From Symsagittifera roscoffensis (lineage: Eukaryota > Xenacoelomorpha > Acoela > Convolutidae), in NCBI RefSeq assembly GCF_963678635.1, contig NC_087062.1, forward strand, positions 58,484,129 through 58,548,128: a DNA stretch of 64,000 nt. Reading direction: 5' to 3'. Below are positions 47,340-59,367 of this stretch, one piece after another. The notes beneath the pieces are model-generated. The model made no database searches and was not told the DNA's origin. It was given only the letters and a program-made list of their open reading frames with translations. Made by a program: the position numbers and the translations under genes. Every line of letters starts with the position of its first letter. Position 1 is the stretch's first letter.

Positions 47340-49830
47340 TGATCAAGCTATACGAGTTATCTGAGATGTTTAAGTTTTCCTACTGATGCTATTTAAGCTA
47401 CGAAACTTTTTAATGTTTCAAGTGAGATTATAGACCAAATCGGTTCGCGAAAAAAGTTCCTTAAGCAAGCTATTAAGCTATTCAAGCTATTAAACTTTGA
47501 AATATTTCAAGCGCATTCAGAGAGGCGAAATGATGGCGAATAGGTAAAGGTTTTCTTTGAAACTTTCGATCTAAGAAACAAGGAAAAATTTTAGGTTAGT
47601 TCATAAAGCAAATCGGATAACAAAAAATGAATGTTTTTCTCAGCAAGCTATTACGGCTAAAAAAAACGTTTTATTTCTGAGAAAATAAAGTTTTCCTATG
47701 CAAACTATTCAAGCATTGAAGTTATTTCAAGAAAGGAATCGGATGTCGGAAAGTCTTAGTTTTTCAATAAGACATTCATTCAACCGACAAAACATTAAAA
47801 TAATTGTTTGAGAAAAAAGAGTTTTTCTTAAGCAAGCTAATTAAGTCATGAAACTTTGATTCTTTTCAGGTAATTTCACGAAAAAGATCGGATCGCCGAA
47901 GTTTAAGTTTTTTAATTGGAGCTATTCAAGCGGTGAAGCTTCGAAATATTTCAAGTTGGTTGTTAGACCGAGTCGTTTCACGAATATTTTTCTGAGGAAG
48001 CTAATCGAGCGCTGAACTTAAATTAGGAAATAATCTTATGTTTCTTAAACCGAATGGTTTCGCAAAAACTCAAAGATTTCCTATGCAAGCTAGTCAAGCG
48101 ATGAAACTTTGAATTATTTCATAGAGCGGGGTATTCGTAAGCTATTCAATTAAAAATGTTTTGAAATGTTCAAGTTGAATCAGTTCCCAAAAAATAAGCC
48201 TTTTTAGGCAAGCTTATCAAGCTAACAACACTTTGAATTCCTTCAAGTTGTTTCATGAAATGAATCGGTTCACGAAAACATTGGGTTTTTCTGGAATCGA
48301 CTTTTTCTTGAAACAACTTGGAGTAATTTAAAGTGTTGTTAGCTGGATAAGCTTGCCTAAGAAAAACCTATTTTTTTTTGTGAACTGATTCAAATTGATT
48401 ATTTCAAAACGGATTAATTGAATAGCTTGCATAGAAAAACTTAATCTCTCCATAGACCGAATTGGTTCGCAAAAAATTAAAGTTTTTCTAGGCAAGCTAT
48501 GAAACTTCGCAATTTTCAAGTTACTTCTATGACCAAATCAGCTATCAAAAAATTAGTTTTTCTGAGCCAGCTATTCATGCGATGAATCTTTGAGTTACTA
48601 CAAGTTTTCACAGAGAAAATCGATTGTCGAAACGTGTATGTTTTCCTAAACAAACTATTCAAAGCGATGAAACTAAAAAATATATTTCATAGCGCAAATT
48701 GGTTTGTAAAAAGCTAGATTTCCTAAGCATGGTGGTTGCTGTTTTCAGCTGATTAGTTTCAACAATGAATCTTAAATCGCAAAATTTTCAATAAAAAGGG
48801 CAGGTACTGTCTAACCATGAAATTGAATCGAGTTCATCTTGTTGAAAGAGATTCGAACTTATTCCATAATCAATTCTTGAATATTCCAGCTTAGGTTTAA
48901 GAAACATGATGCGTTAATTTGATTTTGACTGAGAAATTCTAGATTATTCAAGATTCAAAAATTTTTCTTAAATGTGCAGCTTAGTGATTGCTTTTAACCG
49001 TTGCGCTTTGCAACTTTGAGCTCAATGTTGAGCTCAATGATCGCCTTTAACCATAGCGCTTTAAGCAAAGTTTTTCATAAAACGAGTCAGTGAGCAACCA
49101 GTTAAACTTTTGCCGAGTTAGCTAATCATACTTTGAAAGTTTGAGATAGACTGAACTATTTTGCAAAAACGTAGTTTTTCTAGCGAGCTAATCGCGAGAG
49201 GAACTTCAAAAGAATGCAAGAAATTTCCAATAGCGAATCGTTTCATACAGCGGGTCAGCTTGCGGAAAAGATATGTTTTTCTAAGTAAGCTTTTCAAGTA
49301 ATGGAACTTTGAAAAGTTCCAGTTGTTTAATAGAGCGTATGAAGTTGCGAAAACTTTAAGCTTTTCTAAGCGATCTAATCAAGCTATGAAATATTCCAGT
49401 TAAATCGTAAACCTAACCGGATAGCAAAAAGTTAGTGATTCTAGGAAAGCCTTTTCAGCTGAATCTTTGAAATATTGCTTCACGAAAACTTCAAGGTTTT
49501 CTTCAGCAAGCTTTTCACTCTATGAAATGTTTTTATAGATCGAATCGCTCTGCAAAAAGTCTTTCCAAGCATGCTATTCAAACAATGAGCCTACGAAATA
49601 ATTAATTTTATTTCCTAGAATGAATCGGTTTGCGAATATTTTCTTCTAAGCGTCTCTAAGCAGGCTATTCCATATCTGAAATTTCGAAATATTTCAATGT
49701 AATTTAACAACCGCGAATCGGTTCTTGCAATCTCAGCATGCTATTCTAGCTCTGAAGATTCGAAGTATTTCAAGTTATTTGATATACCGCCAATCGGTTT
49801 ACTAAAAGCTAGTTTTCTAAGCATGATAGT
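47340..49830 (+). repeat. Decayed tandem satellite (~80-100 bp units)
   Basis: For about 2.5 kb the same phrases recur in the same order with heavy divergence: TTTTTCTAAGCAAGCTATTC, AAGC(G/T)ATGAAACTTTG, AAATATTTCAAGTT, then ACCGAATCGGTT and CGCAAAAA. Between two and three dozen degraded units are likely. No unit is intact enough to define a consensus by eye. Around 48,198-48,255 and 48,308-48,368 two pieces lie in inverted orientation, forming a hairpin with arms of about 60 bp. Confidence 0.6.
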
Positions 49831-50464
49831 TGCTGTTTTCAGTTGATTTGTTCCAGGCTGAAATAAATCCGTAAACGCAAAATTTTGGACGAAAAGTCGG
49901 CAGCTACCGTCAAATTAATAGTTATTATAGAATTCCGGACTTTTTTCAAAAACATTCTAGAATATTGCAGAATTTAGATTATCCGATGGTTACTCCTAAC
50001 GATTCTTAAACGTTTTGATCTAAGCCTTCTTAAACATTGTGCTCAGTGGTATTTTCTAAGCATTGCGGCTTATGACTAAGAAAAACATGTCATTCTATTA
50101 TATATCTTAAATTTTAAATGAATGGCACATTTTCAGCATAAGGCCAAATGTTCAAGGAGCTATCGAGCGCAATGTTTAACCAAATCATTTTGCTTTCGGC
50201 TGAGATATCCTAGACATAATTGAACAAACAACCTAAACTTTAAAAACGTTAACCCAAAGCACAATGCTTATTTTTCCATTTGCTTTCTACTCTTCGCATT
50301 TCTGAGCGTGCCAAATTATGCGTGCTTAATTCAATTCTACTGTAAACGTTTTTAAAAAGAATTACCTTTTGTTTTAGTGAATTATCATTTCCTTTCTGAT
50401 TATATGTTCGTTTTTTGATCCATATTGTTAATTCAAACGAGATCAAGTTAACAATCTCGCCCAC

Positions 50465-50640
50465 CCCCTAATAGAAGTTAAGATCCTCCATCCCAGCGTT
50501 CATTTTCAACTGATTTGGAGGGGGATGTTAACTTGGTCCATCAATTCTACACAAATCGACTTCTTCATGAAATCCAACCCCCTCCCACTGGAATATCGAC
50601 CTTCCGCGACTTGCTTATTGCGAAGTACCGGGCGAAATAA
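50465..50640 (+). other. Conserved ~170 bp block, type I copy 1
   Basis: Between the type I and type II units this stretch is better preserved than its AT-rich flanks (compare 54,235-54,400). It contains GATCCTCCATCCCAGCG, a G-rich run (GGAGGGGG), TCCATCAATTCTACACAAATC, a C-rich run able to pair with the G run (CCCCCTCC), and GCGAAGTACCGGGCG. One frame reads DVNLVHQFYTNRLLHEIQP then GISTFRDLLIAKYRAK and stops at TAA. It could be an upstream exon of the local gene family (with AATAG or TTAAG acceptors before it) or a structured RNA; neither is established. Confidence 0.45.
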
Positions 50641-50883
50641 AGGAAAGATCCCAATTTTCATTCCCTTTCTGATTTAATTCTCGTATGTTTTCTTTACTTC
50701 TGATTTACTATATCATTCACTTCTGATTCCTAACTCCTGAGGTATTAAGTTTCAACCTTCTCAATTCTTCAACTAGAGGTATGCTTTGCTGACCTTGGCT
50801 TCACTTTGTCGCCTTTCATTATAATTTTTGATCTAAGTTTGCTTTGAATAGACAAGTTTGCTTGGGTTGAAGGTTAAATCTTG

Positions 50884-51240
50884 AATGCAAGTATATACAT
50901 TTTTTCAAAACTGTTTCGAACAATAAATACATTTAAGGAAAAGAAAACAAGTAACTTAATTGAGGGACTGAGTTGATACTAAAATCGTTTTAATCACTTT
51001 CTAATCTGTTCAATTTTGATAATTTGCCGAATTTGATGCTGGAAAAACTATCTATTACCTCCGAAAAAGCAGCCGCAGTTCATTGAAGAGGCCTTCAAAA
51101 AGGCTCACAAAAGATTTCGGGCCGCATTTGACATCTGCTCGCAGCTGGTGCTCTCACTTTCGTGTGATCTAATATCAAAGAACTCAGGCAATTTATCGCA
51201 GTTGACCGAGGACTTCAAGACAAAAGGAAGTAAGACAAAA
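50884..51240 (+). pseudogene. Truncated 5' part of the local gene family
   Basis: This matches 51,466-51,800, about 575 bp downstream. Both contain CCTCCGAAAAAGCAGCCGCAG, GACATCTGCTCGCAGCTGG and GACCGAGGACTTCAAGAC. This copy ends abruptly after GGAAGTAAGAC and has no body exon. The position of the start codon seen in the type II unit (ATGCCTCCG) reads TTACCTCCG here. Confidence 0.6.
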
Positions 51241-51838
51241 AATCGTCATTATTGAGTTCCGGACTTTTTTTCAAAAACATTCTAGAATATTCCAGAATTT
51301 AGAATATTCGATGGTTACTCCTAAAGGTGCTCAAACGTTTTGATCTAAGCCTTCTTAAACATTGTGCTCGGTGGTATTTTCTAAACATTGCGGCTTATGA
51401 CTAGGAAAACAGGACATTCTATTATATATCTTAAATATTAAATGAATGGCACATTTTCAGCATAAGGTATATACATATTTTCAAAGCTGTTTCGAACAAT
51501 ACATTTAAGGAAAAGAAAACTTAATTGAGGGACTGAGTTGATACTAGAACCGTTTTAATCATTTTCTAATCTGTTCAATTTTGATATTTGCCGAATCTGA
51601 TACTGGAAAAATCATCTAACATCTCCGAAAAAGCAGCCGCAGTTAATTGGAGAGGCCTTCAAAAATGCTCAAACAAGAGTTCGGACCGCATTTGACATCT
51701 GCTCGCAGCTGGTGCTTTCACTTTTGCGTGAACTAATATCAAAGAACTAAGGCGATTTATCGCAGTTGACCGAGGACTTCAAGACAAAAGGAAGTATGGC
51801 ACGATTTCAAGAGCAGGAGTTACCAGGAGCTTTTTTAG

Positions 51839-52593
51839 ATCTCAAAATATTTTGGGTGGTGGCTTACTACCATGCTCGACTTCAAGCTCAACGCCGATCC
51901 CCAACACCCGCAGATTGACAGATGGCTAGGAATGTCTTTTAGAGATCGGGCGGAGAAGTATGTCACGGTTGATTTGAGCCCCACAGGTCAGAAACCACAA
52001 CCGGAGTTACAAATAACGAAAAAGTGCCCCTACAGAGCGCCCAAGGCCTTGAAACGCCTTAAGATGCTAAGGATGAGGTGCGCAAGGTACTTCGCAGAGG
52101 TGCAGCAAACAACTGTGTCGTCTTACTCATCAGGATCATCATCAGCTTCGTCAACGGTTGGTCAGTTTCTTAATTGCGAAGTCTTTTACATATCTTGATC
52201 CTTTTATCAAATAATCTGCGGAATAAGATTTATTCCATTTCAGTTGTGAATTTATTTAATTTTCTCTATTTAGACGGCTCAGATCAAGAAGTTGGCGAGG
52301 CCGAAGCCCGGGAAATGACTAGTGACGAAATCGCGGATCTTCGAGCACTTCCTCATAAATTTTCTGGAGAATCTACCAGAAACGTTGGTGAATCGCCGCC
52401 TGAGGAAGTTTTTCTCAATGGAGGGGACATTAGCAGTAGCAGAAACGAAGATGTTCCACCACGTGAAGTTGGTGCCAAAAAGTGTGTGACATCAGATTCG
52501 AGGAGGAACGCAATAAAAACTCTTTTTCTGTGCTTCAGGATGCCCACCCATCTCATGAAGGTGACAAACCACTGGGGTCGACATGCTTTCTGA
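51839..52593 (+). CDS. Unrecognised two-exon gene, type I copy 1 (possibly decaying)
   Basis: The first visible exon, 51,839-52,160, follows acceptor GCTTTTTTAG. It has its first ATG at 51,872 (MLDFKLNADPQHPQIDRW) and leaves through GTCAGT in phase 1. A 113 bp intron ends CTCTATTTAG at 52,273. The second exon, 52,274-52,593, completes Asp (VDGSDQEVGEAEARE) and runs to TGA, giving about 202 residues from the ATG. The protein is hydrophilic: a basic centre (PYRAPKALKRLKMLRMRC), a Ser-rich stretch, then an acidic half. No known family is recognised. Against the type II unit it lacks one base near 52,477 (GCCAAAAAG versus GCCGAAAAAG), which replaces the conserved C-terminal frame with a shorter one. 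It may therefore be a pseudogene. Confidence 0.5.
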
Positions 52594-52929
52594 AAAATTT
52601 TGATCCTGAAGGTCCAATTATGCCAGATTTCAAGGCAAAATGAACTTGTGATCCCGGAAACACCACCATCTAAAAACTTGCCATTATTTTAATTAAAACA
52701 CTTTGATGTCTAACTTTTAAAAAAATGGTTTTTTAGCAATTTGTTTTGTGTGACTCTAGCTAAAACTCGGCTTTAGAAATTGTTTTCAGCTACTTCTTTG
52801 TGTGATTATAGCCCAAATTCGGCATATTTAGTTCAGTTAAAAAGCCAGTTGTATGATTCAATGTTGATGCATTAACTATTTACAAAAATTATATGGACTT
52901 CTTTTCAAATCAAATAAGACGTTTTTTTA

Positions 52930-53840
52930 ATCCTAAGTTCGATCAACTACGCTCCTTATAAACTAAGCTTTTTTGAATCGAACTGAGTTTTTACTTGATA
53001 CCAGTTTGTTTTTAACTTTGAGCTTTAACTTCAAAAACCGCTCTGTTATCTTGAAACTCTGAATTGAACTGTGACTTGATACCAATTACTTATTTTAACT
53101 TAGAGCTTTATTTTCAACAAAGCTTTTTTATCTTGGAACCTGGAACTGAAATGTAACTTGATCTCAATTTTATGATTTTAACCTAGAGCCTCAATTTCAA
53201 TAAAGTCACTTCCAACTTGAAACTTTGAAATGAATGGTGAATTTATCTCGCTTTAATGATTTTACGCTAGAGCTTTAACTTCAACAAAGTTGGTTTTGAC
53301 TCAAATCTCTGAACTGAATGGTGAATTGATAACACTTTTCTTAATTTAAATTTAACTTCAGCAACGGCTTTTTTAACATGACACTTTGAATTGAATTGTG
53401 TTTTGATACCAATTTTTTTATTTTAAATTAAAGCTTCAACTTCAACAAAGGCTCTTTCAAATTGATACTTTGAATTGAATTGGGACTTGATACACTTTTT
53501 TGAATTTAAATTTGAGCTTTAATTTCAACAAAGGCTCTGATAACTTGATACTCTGAATTTATTGTGACTTGGTTACCCCTTTTTTGATTTTAACTTTGAG
53601 GTTAACTTCAACAAAGGCTCTTTTATTTTGAAATTTTGAATTGAAATCTGACTTGATCTCACTTTTATGATTTAAACATAGAGCTTAAACTTCAACAAAG
53701 GGAATTTGACTCAAAACTCTGGACTGAATTGCGCTTGATACCAGTTTTTTTATTTCAACTTTGAGCTTTAACTTCAACAGAGGCTCTTTTAACTTGTATT
53801 TTTGTACTGAATTGCGACTTGATGAACTGCGACTTTCAAC
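52930..53840 (+). repeat. ~82 bp minisatellite, copy in block 1
   Basis: About eleven units repeat the order ACTTGATACCA, TTTTTTATTTTAACTTTGAG, CTTTAACTTCAACAAAGGC, TCTTTTAACTTG and CTCTGAATTGAATTG. The phrase AACTTCAACAAAG recurs near 53,280, 53,440, 53,525, 53,607 and 53,692. Units are diverged from each other, yet the whole array is duplicated almost unchanged in block 3. Confidence 0.8.
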
Positions 53841-54234
53841 TCGTGGCAACTTATATATTAAATGAATGACACGATTTCAGCATAAGGCCTAATGTTTAGG
53901 GGGCGCTTCAGAGCGCAACGTTTAATAATTTCATTTTACGTTCGGCTTAGATATCCTCTGTCCAATTGAACAAACAACCAAAATAAAAAAAACTTTAACC
54001 CAAGGCACAATTGCAGTCAAAGCACGATTGCTTACTTTTTTGTTTCCTTTTCACTCTTTGCATTTCTTCGCGTGCTAATTTATCTGTGCTGTATTCAATT
54101 CTATTGTTAAGTTTTATAGCGAATTGCCATTTCGCTATTTATTATATCTTGAGTCACTTTTTGTACCATATTGTTAAAACATACGACATCAAGATAACAT
54201 ACTCACCACCACTCCGCCCCCTCCCATACCAATA

Positions 54235-54400
54235 GAAGTTAAGATCCTCCATCCCAGCGTTCAGCTTAAACAGATTTGGGGGGATGTTAACTTAGTCCAT
54301 CAATTCTACACAAATCGACTTCTTCATGAACCCCAACCCCCTCCCACTGGAATATCGACCCCTCCGCGACTTGCGTACTGCAGAGTACCGGCCGAAACAC
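54235..54400 (+). other. Conserved ~170 bp block, type II copy
   Basis: This is the counterpart of 50,465-50,640. It retains the NLVHQFYTNRLLHE frame, but small indels on both sides put different flanking frames next to it. The G-run and C-run are both present in altered form. Further copies lie at about 57,233-57,407, 59,795-59,968 (type I) and 63,565-63,728 (type II). Confidence 0.45.
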
Positions 54401-54819
54401 AAAAAAAATACTTTTATGCCTCTTTCTCTGATTTAAATCTCGTATGTATTTTTCACTTCTGATTTACCTCAATACTTCACTTCTGATTGTTCACTCCTCT
54501 CTTGAGGTAGTGTTTTTCATCCTTCTCATTTCTTCAACTAGAGGTATGTTTGCTGACCCTGTCTTAAATTTGTCGCCTTTGATTGTAATTTTTGGTTTAA
54601 GATTGCTTTGAATAAATACAAAGTTGCTTGGGTTGAAGGTTTAATCTTGGTATGATTGCAAGTTTGTAAGTTGTTTCAAAGCTGTTTCGAGCGATGGATT
54701 TAATGAAAAAAGGTACTCGTTTAATTTGAGGACTGGGTTGATACTAAACGCATTTTGTTCAATTTCTTATCTGTTCAATTGTGATAAATTGCCAAATCTG
54801 ATACTTGAAAAAACATCTT

Positions 54820-54912
54820 ATGCCTCCGAAAAAGCAGCCGCAGTTAATTGAAGAGGCCTTCAAAAATGCTCAAACAAAAATTTGGTCTGCATTTGACATA
54901 TGCTCGCAGCTG
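54820..54912 (+). CDS. Possible first exon of the type II gene unit
   Basis: ATG at 54,820 opens 31 codons (MPPKKQPQLIEEAFKN...FDICSQL) up to a weak donor CTG|GTGCTC. That phase-0 junction fits the phase-0 acceptor at 55,039. The same sequence at 51,630 and 51,060 lacks the ATG. An alternative is that the frame reads on past 54,912 through GDLSQLTEDFKTKG, which is open in other copies but hits TAA here. Start and splicing are therefore inferred. Confidence 0.35.
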
Positions 54913-55039
54913 GTGCTCTAACTTTCGCGTGATATAATATCTCAGAACTCAGGCGATTTATCGCAGTTGACCGAGGACTTCAAGACAAAAGGAAGTACGG
55001 CACGATTTCGAGAGCAGGAGTTACCAGGAGCTTTTTTAG

Positions 55040-55876
55040 ATCTCAAAATATTTTGGGTGGTGGCTTACTACCATGCTTGACTTTTTCAAGCTCAACGCCG
55101 ATCCCGAACACCCGCAGCTAGACAGATGGCTAGAAATGTCTCTTAGAGATCGGGCGGAGCAGCATGTCCCGGTTGATTTGAGCCCCACGTGTCAGAAACC
55201 ACAACTGGAGTTACAAATTACGAAAAAGTGCCCCTACAGAGCGCCCAAGGCCTTGAAACGCCTTCAGATGCTAAGGATGAGGTGCGCAAGGTACTTCGCA
55301 GAGGTGCAGCAAACAACTGTGTCGTCTTACTCATCCGGATCATCATCATCTTTGTCAACGGTTGGTCAGTTTCTTAATTGCGAAGACTTTGACATATCAT
55401 GATCCTTTTCTCAAATAATCTGCGGAATAATTCATTTCAGTTGTGAATTATTTCAATTTTCTCTATTTAGACGGCTCAGACCAAGTAGTTGGTGAGGCTG
55501 AAGCCCGGGAAATGACGATTGACGAAATATCGATCCTCGAGTACTTCCTCATGAATGTTTAGTGGGATCTACCAGAGACGTTGGTGAATCGCCGCCCGAG
55601 GAAGTGTTTGCCAATGAAGCGGACATTAGCAGTAGCAGAAACGAAGATGACTCACCCCGTGAAGTTTGTGCCGAAAAAGTGTGTGACATCAGATTCGAGG
55701 AGGAGCGCAATGAAAACTCTCTCTCTCTGGTCTTCAGGATGCCCACTCATCTGATGAGTGAGACAAACCCCTGGAGTCGACAAGCCTTCTGGAAAATTTC
55801 GGTCCGGAAACTCCCGATTATGCCAGAATTCAAATGGCAAAATGAACTTGTGATCCCTGGAAGACCACCCATCTGA
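55040..55876 (+). pseudogene. Type II gene unit, frameshifted second exon
   Basis: Exon 55,040-55,364 (acceptor CTTTTTTAG; MLDFFKLNADPEHPQLDRW; basic centre; Ser-rich end) leaves through GTCAGT in phase 1. The 106 bp intron ends TCTATTTAG at 55,470. The second exon starts GSDQVVGEAEAREM, but a net one-base difference near 55,526 (GAAATATCGATCC against GAAATCGCGGATCTT) shifts it into TAG at 55,560-55,562. The original frame resumes as DVGESPPEEV and stays open through VCDIRFEEERNENSL and a basic segment to TGA at 55,874-55,876. Type I and type II each retain a part the other has broken, so the ancestor was longer than either. Confidence 0.55.
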
Positions 55877-55999
55877 AATCTTTGAGAATATATCCTCTAT
55901 TATTGAAATCGTATCCCACATCAGATTATCAAACTGAATGAAATCCTCTTACGTCAATGATTATTTCGCAGCTGCGTTCGGTTTCAAGTTTGTTTAAGA

Positions 56000-56800
56000 T
56001 GTAGAGCAGTGAAATCCCTCCCTGATCAAACTTGGAATTCTCGACACAAGTGTTCAGCCATCGAAGTCAGAGAAGAGGATGTAGTGTTTTTTTCTTGATT
56101 TAGCAGCGTTTTTCTTCATGATTTTCTATCTGCTTGCTGGCAAGAGTCAAGTAACCTTGTTTAGGTTTAAGTTTGAGAATTGACTTTTTAAAAATAAATT
56201 TAAGGTAAAGCCGGCTGTGGCTTCACCCGCCAAAACACTTCGCAAATGATGCAGTGAAATCATGAGTGAGACCGCTTTTCACGCTCTGTGTGAGGTCTTC
56301 TTCTCCGTTCGTAGCCTGGAAATTTTTAACGGAGAAGAACATCTTCCAGGCTAAGGCTACTCGAGCAAGTCCGTTTCCGATCATTGGGTAAAACTTAGCA
56401 CTTTGTTGTCATTGTCATACAGTACACTTAATTAGTTCCTTGGCCTACTTGCTAAAAGAGGACATCCCAGTGTTTTGAAGTTACTCCATAGGAAGTTGTT
56501 GGGAACGATATCCACTGTCAGTGGAATCTTCACCCTTTGATCCTGCTTTGTTTATGCACTAGAAATACAACGAGAAGTTTCAAGCTCACCATGACGCGCC
56601 TATATTGATAATTCCTTCCTTATAGTTAGTATCATTGATTAGTTTACACTCTTAATCTTTACTAGCGTTTACCGCACCTCCGGTGCTTCAAATTTCAACA
56701 ATCTTTGAGTGTACACTGACAGCACCCAATTACAAGGTTCGCAATTAAAAATTATGCACCGTTTTTTATTCAAGTTTTTTTATACAAATTTTGAAGAACC
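56000..56800. other. Tail of block 1
   Basis: Mostly AT-rich. A small inverted pair surrounds 56,293-56,355 (CTTCTCCGTTCGTAGCCTGG with AACGGAGAAGAAC and CCAGGCTAAGGCTAC). From 56,597 on, GCACCTCCGGTGCTTC and GACAGCACCCAATTACAAGG are reverse complements of phrases near 28,050 and 24,570 and mark the edge of an older satellite or element. Confidence 0.45.
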
Positions 56801-56806
56801 ATAAAA

Positions 56807-59367
56807 GTGCTCAGTGGTATTTTCTAAGCATTGCGGCTTATGACTAAGAAAAACATGTCATTCTATTATATATCTTAAATTTTAAATGAATGGCACATTT
56901 TCAGCATAAGGCCAAATGTTCAAGGAGCTATCGAGCGCAATGTTTAACCAAATCATTTTGCTTTCGGCTGAGATATCCTAGACATAATTGAACAAACAAC
57001 CTAAACTTTAAAAACGTTAACCCAAAGCACAATGCTTATTTTTCCATTTGCTTTCTACTCTTCGCATTTCTGAGCGTGCCAAATTATGCGTGCTTAATTC
57101 AATTCTACTGTAAACGTTTTTAAAAAGAATTACCTTTTGTTTTAGTGAATTATCATTTCCTTTCTGATTATATGTTCGTTTTTTGATCCATATTGTTAAT
57201 TCAAACGAGATCAAGTTAACAATCTCGCCCACCCCCTAATAGAAGTTAAGATCCTCCATCCCAGCGTTCATTTTCAACTGATTTGGAGGGGGATGTTAAC
57301 TTGGTCCATCAATTCTACACAAATCGACTTCTTCATGAAATCCAACCCCCTCCCACTGGAATATCGACCTTCCGCGACTTGCTTATTGCGAAGTACCGGG
57401 CGAAATAAAGGAAAGATCCCAATTTTCATTCCCTTTCTGATTTAATTCTCGTATGTTTTCTTTACTTCTGATTTACTATATCATTCACTTCTGATTCCTA
57501 ACTCCTGAGGTATTAAGTTTCAACCTTCTCAATTCTTCAACTAGAGGTATGCTTTGCTGACCTTGGCTTCACTTTGTCGCCTTTCATTATAATTTTTGAT
57601 CTAAGTTTGCTTTGAATAGACAAGTTTGCTTGGGTTGAAGGTTAAATCTTGAATGCAAGTAAATACATTTTTTCAAAACTGTTTCGAACAATAAATACAT
57701 TTAAGGAAAAGAAAACAAGTAACTTAATTGAGGGACTGAGTTGATACTAAAATCGTTTTAATCACTTTCTAATCTGTTCAATTTTGATAATTTGCCGAAT
57801 TTGATGCTGGAAAAACTATCTATTACCTCCGAAAAAGCAGCCGCAGTTCATTGAAGAGGCCTTCAAAAAGGCTCACAAAAGATTTCGGGCCGCATTTGAC
57901 ATCTGCTCGCAGCTGGTGCTCTCACTTTCGTGTGATCTAATATCAAAGAACTCAGGCAATTTATCGCAGTTGACCGAGGACTTCAAGACAAAAGGAAGTA
58001 AGACAAAAAATCGTCATTATTGAGTTCCGGACTTTTTTTCAAAAACATTCTAGAATATTCCAGAATTTAGAATATTCGATGGTTACTCCTAAAGGTGCTC
58101 AAACGTTTTGATCTAAGCCTTCTTAAACATTGTGCTCGGTGGTATTTTCTAAACATTGCGGCTTATGACTAGGAAAAACAGGTCATTCTATTATATATCT
58201 TAAATATTAAATGAATGGCACATTTTCAGCATAAGGTATATACATATTTTCAAAGCTGTTTCGAACAATACATTTAAGGAAAAGAAAACTTAATTGAGGG
58301 ACTGAGTTGATACTAGAACCGTTTTAATCATTTTCTAATCTGTTCAATTTTGATATTTGCCGAATCTGATACTGGAAAAATCATCTAACATCTCCGAAAA
58401 AGCAGCCGCAGTTAATTGGAGAGGCCTTCAAAAATGCTCAAACAAGAGTTCGGACCGCATTTGACATCTGCTCGCAGCTGGTGCTTTCACTTTTGCGTGA
58501 ACTAATATCAAAGAACTAAGGCGATTTATCGCAGTTGACCGAGGACTTCAAGACAAAAGGAAGTATGGCACGATTTCAAGAGCAGGAGTTACCAGGAGCT
58601 TTTTTAGATCTCAAAATATTTTGGGTGGTGGCTTACTACCATGCTCGACTTCAAGCTCAACGCCGATCCCCAACACCCGCAGATTGACAGATGGCTAGGA
58701 ATGTCTTTTAGAGATCGGGCGGAGAAGTATGTCACGGTTGATTTGAGCCCCACAGGTCAGAAACCACAACCGGAGTTACAAATAACGAAAAAGTGCCCCT
58801 ACAGAGCGCCCAAGGCCTTGAAACGCCTTAAGATGCTAAGGATGAGGTGCGCAAGGTACTTCGCAGAGGTGCAGCAAACAACTGTGTCGTCTTACTCATC
58901 AGGATCATCATCAGCTTCGTCAACGGTTGGTCAGTTTCTTAATTGCGAAGTCTTTTACATATCTTGATCCTTTTATCAAATAATCTGCGGAATAAGATTT
59001 ATTCCATTTCAGTTGTGAATTTATTTAATTTTCTCTATTTAGACGGCTCAGATCAAGAAGTTGGCGAGGCCGAAGCCCGGGAAATGACTAGTGACGAAAT
59101 CGCGGATCTTCGAGCACTTCCTCATAAATTTTCTGGAGAATCTACCAGAAACGTTGGCGCCTATATTGATAATTCCTTCCTTATAGTTAGTATCATTGAT
59201 TAGTTTACACTCTTAATCTTTACTAGCGTTTACCGCACCTCCGGTGCTTCAAATTTCAACAATCTTTGAGTGTACACTGACAGCACCCAATTACAAGGTT
59301 CGCAATTAAAAATTATGCACCGTTTTTTATTCAAGTTTTTTTATACAAATTTTGAAGAACCATAAAA
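56807..59367 (+). repeat. Large duplicated block, copy 2 (2,561 bp, internally deleted)
   Basis: It matches block 1 from its start to 59,157 (block 1 position 52,388), then jumps to the counterpart of 56,597. The missing segment corresponds to 52,389-56,596, about 4.2 kb, including the second half of the type I unit, the minisatellite and all of type II. One shared G is at the junction, so there is essentially no microhomology. Confidence 0.9.
58608..59203 (+). pseudogene. Type I gene unit, copy 2, truncated by the block deletion
   Basis: Exon 58,608-58,929 is the same as in copy 1, with the same GTCAGT donor and the acceptor at 59,042. The second exon follows copy 1 through STRNVG and then runs into unrelated sequence (AYIDNSFLIVSIID) at the 4.2 kb deletion junction, ending at TAG. 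The acidic C-terminal part is lost. Confidence 0.65.

Larger units (their letters stand above)
50039..56806 (+). repeat. Large duplicated block, copy 1 (6,768 bp, complete)
   Basis: The phrase GTGCTCAGTGGTATTTTC at 50,039 recurs at 56,807 and 59,368, and the following kilobases match almost base for base. Inside are a type I gene unit, an 82 bp minisatellite, a type II gene unit and a tail with reversed satellite phrases (GACAGCACCCAATTACAAGG). Only a few substitutions separate the copies, so duplication is very recent or is an assembly effect. Confidence 0.9.

Noticed and set aside
50249-50464. Identical 71-residue minus-strand frames at 50,249, 57,017 and 59,578
   Set aside because: They are identical only because the blocks are recent duplicates. 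The type II counterpart does not preserve the frame, so there is no sign of coding constraint.
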